In this document: positions 59,883-64,000 of the stretch, one piece after another
Numbering within the stretch: the stretch's first letter is position 1
Layout of the letters: each line of letters starts with the position of its first letter
Source: Fumia xinanensis
Lineage (GTDB): Bacteria > Bacillota > Clostridia > Oscillospirales > Ruminococcaceae
Assembly: GCF_014384905.1 (NCBI RefSeq)
Contig: NZ_JACRSV010000003.1
Coordinates: 248,001-312,000 of the forward strand
DNA: 64,000 nucleotides
Direction: 5' to 3'
Notes under the pieces: model-generated
Seen by the model: the letters and a program-made list of their open reading frames with translations, nothing else
Databases searched by the model: none
What the model was told of the DNA's origin: nothing
Position numbers and translations under genes: made by a program

Positions 59883-61502
59883 ATGGACAAGAAATATATT
59901 TTTGTGACCGGCGGCGTTGTTTCCGGTTTGGGAAAAGGGATTACGGCAGCCTCTTTGGGGCGGCTTTTAAAAGCGAGAGGGCTTAAAGTGGCGGCTCAGA
60001 AGCTGGACCCTTACATCAACGTGGACCCCGGCACCATGAGCCCTTATCAGCATGGCGAGGTATTTGTCACTGAGGATGGGGCGGAGACCGACCTCGACTT
60101 GGGCCATTACGAGCGGTTCATCGATGAGGATTTAAACCAGTTTTCCAACCTGACTACCGGCAAGGTTTACTGGAACGTCCTTCAGAAGGAGCGAAACGGG
60201 GAATACCTGGGGGAAACGGTGCAGGTCATCCCCCACATCACCAATGAAATCAAGGCGTTTATCTACACGGTCGGCAAGCAGACCGACGCCGATGTGATTC
60301 TCACCGAAATCGGCGGCACCACCGGAGACATCGAGAGCCAGCCCTTTTTGGAGGCCATCCGGCAGGTATCCCACGAGGTGGGAAAACAAAACTGCCTTTT
60401 TATCCACGTGACGTTGGTCCCCTACATCAAAAGTTCCGGAGAGCACAAGTCAAAACCCACCCAGCACTCGGTCAAAGAGCTTCAGAGCTTCGGCATTATG
60501 CCGGACATCATTGTCACCCGCAGCGACGAGCCTATTTCTCAGAGTATCCGGCAGAAAATCGCCCTGTTCTGCAACGTAAAGCCCGACTGTGTTATCGAAA
60601 ATGTGACATTACCGGTGCTTTACCAGGCTCCCATCATGCTCGAGTCAAACGGATTGGCGCAGGTGGTCTGCCGGGAGCTGGGCATCTCGGTCCGCGACTT
60701 CGATTTAAGCGAGTGGTCGGAGATGCTCCGACGTATCGAACATTGTACAAAGCCGGTAAAAATCGCGCTGGTGGGAAAATACGTCCAGCTTCACGACGCC
60801 TATCTTTCGGTGGCGGAAGCCCTCTGCCACGGCGGGTACGAAAATAAAGCCAAGGTGTGTATCGACTGGGTGGACTCCGAAAAACTGAATCGCCAGAATG
60901 CGGTGGAAATCCTCCAAGCGTACGACGGTGTCATCGTACCCGGCGGATTCGGCGACCGGGGCATCGAGGGGATGATCGCGGCGGCGGAGGCGGCCCGGCT
61001 TCACAAAATCCCTTACTTTGGAATCTGCCTCGGTATGCAGATCGCCGTCATTGAGTACGCCCGCCACGTTTTGGGTTATGAGGACGCCAATTCTTCCGAG
61101 TTTGCGGAAGGACCTCATTCGGTCATCGATCTGATGCCGGATCAGCAGGGAAATCTCCCCAAGGGCGGTACCATGCGGCTGGGTGCCTATCCCTGCGTCA
61201 TCCAAGCGGAAACCAAGCTGAATGAGGCCTACGGGCAACAAGAAATTTTTGAACGCCATCGCCATCGGTATGAATTTAACAACATTTTCCGGGAAGAATT
61301 GATAGAAAACGGCCTCACCGTGGCGGGAACTTCCCCGGACGGGCGGCTTGTGGAAGCGGTGGAAGTAAAGGAGCATCCCTTTTTTGTGGGCGTCCAGTTC
61401 CACCCTGAATTTAAAAGCCGTCCCAACAGGGCACATCCCCTGTTCCGGGAGTTTATCAAAGCGGCACTGAAAAGGAGCGAACAGGATGGGGAGAAACTAT
61501 GA
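59883..61502 (+). CDS. pyrG: CTP synthase
   Basis: The 539-residue protein starts MDKKYIFVTGGVVSGLGKG, with the synthetase half (residues 1 to about 270, including SKPTQHSVKEL) and a C-terminal class I amidotransferase with PYFGICLGMQIAV (catalytic Cys) and VGVQFHPEFKSRP. It aminates UTP to CTP with glutamine nitrogen. The ATG at 59883 is chosen from the family start; GAAAGGATG precedes it. Its end overlaps nadE by 17 bases. Confidence 0.97.
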   Translation: MDKKYIFVTGGVVSGLGKGITAASLGRLLKARGLKVAAQKLDPYINVDPGTMSPYQHGEVFVTEDGAETDLDLGHYERFIDEDLNQFSNLTTGKVYWNVLQKERNGEYLGETVQVIPHITNEIKAFIYTVGKQTDADVILTEIGGTTGDIESQPFLEAIRQVSHEVGKQNCLFIHVTLVPYIKSSGEHKSKPTQHSVKELQSFGIMPDIIVTRSDEPISQSIRQKIALFCNVKPDCVIENVTLPVLYQAPIMLESNGLAQVVCRELGISVRDFDLSEWSEMLRRIEHCTKPVKIALVGKYVQLHDAYLSVAEALCHGGYENKAKVCIDWVDSEKLNRQNAVEILQAYDGVIVPGGFGDRGIEGMIAAAEAARLHKIPYFGICLGMQIAVIEYARHVLGYEDANSSEFAEGPHSVIDLMPDQQGNLPKGGTMRLGAYPCVIQAETKLNEAYGQQEIFERHRHRYEFNNIFREELIENGLTVAGTSPDGRLVEAVEVKEHPFFVGVQFHPEFKSRPNRAHPLFREFIKAALKRSEQDGEKL

Positions 61503-62241
61503 GCGGGAATTAAAAGACCGGGTGTCGTTTATCAAGGAACAGCTCTATCAATCGGGAGCCAAAGGCGTCATTTACGGAAACAGCGGGGGTAAGGACAGCG
61601 CCTTGGTGGGTATCCTCTGCCGGAAGGCCACTGAACAGGTTTTGGGTGTCATGATGCCATGCCAGTCAAAGCGAAATTTTGGAGAGGACATGGAGGACGG
61701 GCAGGCTGTTGCCCGCCAGTTCGGCATCGAGACAGTGACGGTGGATTTGACCGCGGTGAAAGAAATTTTCGTCGAGGCGGTTTCCAAAGTGGATTGTATT
61801 ACAGATGGGGCCTCGGCCAACATCGCCCCCCGGCTTCGGATGACAACTTTATACACTTTGGCGCACACGAAGGGCTATTTGGTGGCGGGAACCGGCAACC
61901 GCAGTGAGGAATACGTGGGGTATTTTACCAAATGGGGGGACGGAGCCTATGATTTTAACCCCATCGCCGACCTGACGGTGACGGAAATCTACGAATTCCT
62001 GGATTATCTGGAAGCGCCTGAAAACATCCGCAGAAAGGCGCCCTCCGCCGGCCTTTACGACGGGCAGACCGACGAAAAAGAGATGGGAATCACCTACAAG
62101 GATCTGGACGGATATCTGCTGGAAGGGAAAGGCGACCCACAAACCATTGAGAAAATTGAGGCCATTCACCGCAAGGTCACCCACAAATACTTTGCCCCCG
62201 CTGTTTTTTACGACACGGGGAAACGGCCCAATCAGAAATAG
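61486..62241 (+). CDS. nadE: NAD+ synthetase (ammonia-dependent form)
   Basis: The 251-residue protein has the pyrophosphatase loop GNSGGKDSALVG near 28-39 and lacks the N-terminal glutaminase domain of the longer NadE. It amidates nicotinic acid adenine dinucleotide using ammonia. NRSEEYVGYFTKWGDGA and DLTVTEIYEF complete the family features. It overlaps the pyrG end by 17 bases. Confidence 0.95.
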   Translation: MGRNYERELKDRVSFIKEQLYQSGAKGVIYGNSGGKDSALVGILCRKATEQVLGVMMPCQSKRNFGEDMEDGQAVARQFGIETVTVDLTAVKEIFVEAVSKVDCITDGASANIAPRLRMTTLYTLAHTKGYLVAGTGNRSEEYVGYFTKWGDGAYDFNPIADLTVTEIYEFLDYLEAPENIRRKAPSAGLYDGQTDEKEMGITYKDLDGYLLEGKGDPQTIEKIEAIHRKVTHKYFAPAVFYDTGKRPNQK

Positions 62242-62259
62242 ACCGAGGAGAATCCTGTT

Positions 62260-63441
62260 ATGAAAATCAACGAAAACTATCTAAAGCTGGAAGAAAGCTA
62301 TCTGTTTTCCACCATTGCCCATAAAGTCGCCGCCTATCAAAAGGCGAATCCCCAGAAAAAAATCATCCGCATGGGCATTGGCGACGTGACGCTGCCCCTA
62401 TGTCCTGCCGTTGTCACTGCCATGCGGGACGCGGCGGCGGAAATGGGGCGGAAAGAATCCTTCCACGGCTACGGGCCGGAGCAGGGCTATCCTTTTTTAA
62501 AGGAAGCGGTACAGCACTACTATTTCAGCCGGAACATCAAACTGGATGAACATGAAATTTTCATCAGCGACGGAGCCAAAAGCGATGTGGGGAATATCCT
62601 GGACATTCTGTCCGCCGACAACACGGTGCTGATCCCCAATCCGGTATATCCCGTCTATGTGGATACAAACCTCATGGCGGGGCGAAAAATCGTTTACATG
62701 GACGCCAACCGGGAAAACGGCTTTCTCCCCCTGCCGGATGATAGGGTGGAGGCGGATATTATCTACCTTTGCTCCCCAAACAATCCGACGGGGGCCGTAT
62801 ACAGCAAAGAACAGCTGCAAAAGTGGGTAGATTACGCCCTATCCCGGAACGCCCTTATCCTCTTTGACGCGGCCTACGAGGCGTTTGTCAAAGACTCCGC
62901 GCTCCCCCGCAGTATCTATGAAATCGATGGGGCGAAGCGCTGCGCCATTGAATTTTGCTCCCTGTCCAAAACAGCGGGCTTTACCGGAACCCGATGCGGT
63001 TACACCATCGTGCCTGAGGCATTAGAGTTTGACGGAGTGAAGCTCAACAAACTTTGGCTTCGACGCCAAACCACCAAGTTCAACGGAGTGCCCTACGTCA
63101 TCCAGAGGGCGGCGGCTGCGGCCTTTTCGGAAGTCGGACAGAAGCAGATCAGGGAAAACCTCCAGTATTACGCCGATAACGCGAGAATCATGACGGGCGC
63201 TATGAAGGAAACTGGGCTTTGGTTTACCGGCGGAGAAAACTCCCCCTACATTTGGATGCAGTGCCCAAATGGGATGGGGTCCTGGGAGTTTTTTGACCTG
63301 CTTTTAAATGAGCTGAATGTGGTGGGCACGCCGGGAGAGGGCTTCGGTGAAAACGGAAAAGGCTATTTCCGTCTCACCGCCTTCGGGGACCGGCAGGACA
63401 CCGCCGAAGCGATGAACCGGCTCACAGACTATCTCAAATAG
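62260..63441 (+). CDS. dapL: LL-diaminopimelate aminotransferase
   Basis: This 393-residue fold-type I PLP enzyme has GIGDVTLPLCP and GYGPEQGYPFLKEAVQHYYF near the N terminus, LCSPNNPTGAVY, FDAAYEAFVKD, and FCSLSKTAGFTGTRCGY with the Schiff-base lysine in SLSKT. DapL converts tetrahydrodipicolinate plus glutamate directly to LL-diaminopimelate, the short route used by many anaerobic Firmicutes and other groups. With dapF in the same run it supports peptidoglycan and lysine synthesis. Confidence 0.95.
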   Translation: MKINENYLKLEESYLFSTIAHKVAAYQKANPQKKIIRMGIGDVTLPLCPAVVTAMRDAAAEMGRKESFHGYGPEQGYPFLKEAVQHYYFSRNIKLDEHEIFISDGAKSDVGNILDILSADNTVLIPNPVYPVYVDTNLMAGRKIVYMDANRENGFLPLPDDRVEADIIYLCSPNNPTGAVYSKEQLQKWVDYALSRNALILFDAAYEAFVKDSALPRSIYEIDGAKRCAIEFCSLSKTAGFTGTRCGYTIVPEALEFDGVKLNKLWLRRQTTKFNGVPYVIQRAAAAAFSEVGQKQIRENLQYYADNARIMTGAMKETGLWFTGGENSPYIWMQCPNGMGSWEFFDLLLNELNVVGTPGEGFGENGKGYFRLTAFGDRQDTAEAMNRLTDYLK

Positions 63442-63449
63442 GAGGGTGT

Positions 63450-64000
63450 ATGAAGCACTTTATCCTGATTACTTCCCCACCCGCCAGCGGCAAGACCTTT
63501 GTGGCAAAACAGCTGGCCAAAATGCTCGGAGAGTGCGTCTATTTGGACAAAGACGCCCTCATTCCCCTGTCAAAGCAAATCTTCCAGGTTGCCCGGCAGC
63601 CCTTTGACCGGAGCTCAGATTTTTTTGAAGAGCATGTCCGAAACTACGAGTATCTCGCCGTCATGGACGTGGCGTTTGAGGCGCTGGAGTTTTCCCGCTT
63701 TGTGCTCATCAACGCCCCTTTCACCCGGGAACTGAGGGATGAGCAATATCTGATGAATCTCCGGAAAAAATTAGACGGTATGGACGCAAAGCTGTCAGTA
63801 CTTTGGGTGCATACCGATATCGAGGTGTGCCGGCAGCGGATGATTGCCCGAAACTCCGAGCGGGACACCTGGAAGCTCAGCCACTGGGAGGAATATGTGG
63901 CGGCGGTGAATTTTGCCCCGCCGCCGCTAACGGGCCTTTGCATCATCGACAATTCCACAGAGAACTCCTATCAGAAACCTTTGAAAGATTTTATCGATAC
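63450..64000 (+). CDS. P-loop kinase/ATPase, cut by window end
   Basis: The frame begins at the ATG (63450) with GGAGGG just ahead and stays open through 64000, at least 183 residues. The N terminus is MKHFILITSPPASGKTFVAK, whose SPPASGKT is a Walker A loop, followed by CVYLDKDALI and LINAPFTREL, typical of small-molecule or nucleotide kinases of the AAA_33/zeta-toxin-like type. A C-terminal lid region is hinted by RQRMIARNSERD. Substrate unknown. It follows dapL by 8 bases. Confidence 0.75.
   Translation, partial: MKHFILITSPPASGKTFVAKQLAKMLGECVYLDKDALIPLSKQIFQVARQPFDRSSDFFEEHVRNYEYLAVMDVAFEALEFSRFVLINAPFTRELRDEQYLMNLRKKLDGMDAKLSVLWVHTDIEVCRQRMIARNSERDTWKLSHWEEYVAAVNFAPPPLTGLCIIDNSTENSYQKPLKDFID

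Overview
The window looks like a chromosomal segment of a mid-GC anaerobic Clostridia member, probably of the Oscillospirales (inference). The grounds are pyruvate:ferredoxin oxidoreductase, a SAM-I riboswitch on metK, a type III glutamine synthetase, a split ferredoxin-linked glutamate synthase, LL-diaminopimelate aminotransferase, AGGAGG-type ribosome sites and near-consensus TTGACA/TATAAT promoters. No rRNA genes or CRISPR arrays are visible. One tRNA-Ala(CGC) is present.

Layout. 1-6273: the end of an M3 oligopeptidase gene, PFOR, and a CBS-domain membrane protein. 6274-17495: a sugar-acid catabolic locus with an RraA-like aldolase, a LacI regulator broken by an in-frame amber codon, KDG kinase, KDPG aldolase with an extra C-terminal domain, a ribose-type ABC importer, an enolase-superfamily dehydratase, an SDR and a cyclase-family hydrolase. 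A striking element made of two back-to-back four-way-junction folds lies inside this locus (14330-14510). 17629-28430: housekeeping genes on the minus strand (mreB, comF, recD2, metK, cca, ybaK, lexA and two TrkA-type genes).

28436-40292: an integrated mobilizable element of about 11.9 kb inserted in the 3' end of guaA. It is flanked by a 12-bp direct repeat of the guaA stop region and by matching arm-type repeats near each end. The displaced guaA terminator lies beyond the far end. Its backbone is tnpV, a MobA/MobL relaxase, an oriT-like region, RepA, a mirror-symmetric iteron cluster, MobC, a tyrosine integrase, Xis and an XRE repressor acting on a four-repeat operator. Its cargo is a nitrosative-stress type module (Crp/Fnr regulator, two Fe-S proteins, cupin, hybrid cluster protein) plus a pyridoxamine kinase pair and a truncated acetyltransferase.

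40281-64000: a nitrogen-distribution region. It holds guaA, asnA, type III GS, purF, a FUSC transporter, tRNA-Ala, a polysaccharide deacetylase, and then a long plus-strand run: glutamate synthase in three separate domain genes with purA and two redox partner genes interleaved, type I GS, an ANTAR RNA-binding regulator, carA, dapF, pyrG, nadE, dapL and a P-loop kinase cut by the window end. The asnA and glutamate synthase leaders each start with a small hairpin carrying the same six-base loop, AAAGGC, which overlaps an intrinsic terminator. This is the geometry expected of ANTAR antitermination, so the regulator encoded here probably links nitrogen state to both transcription units.
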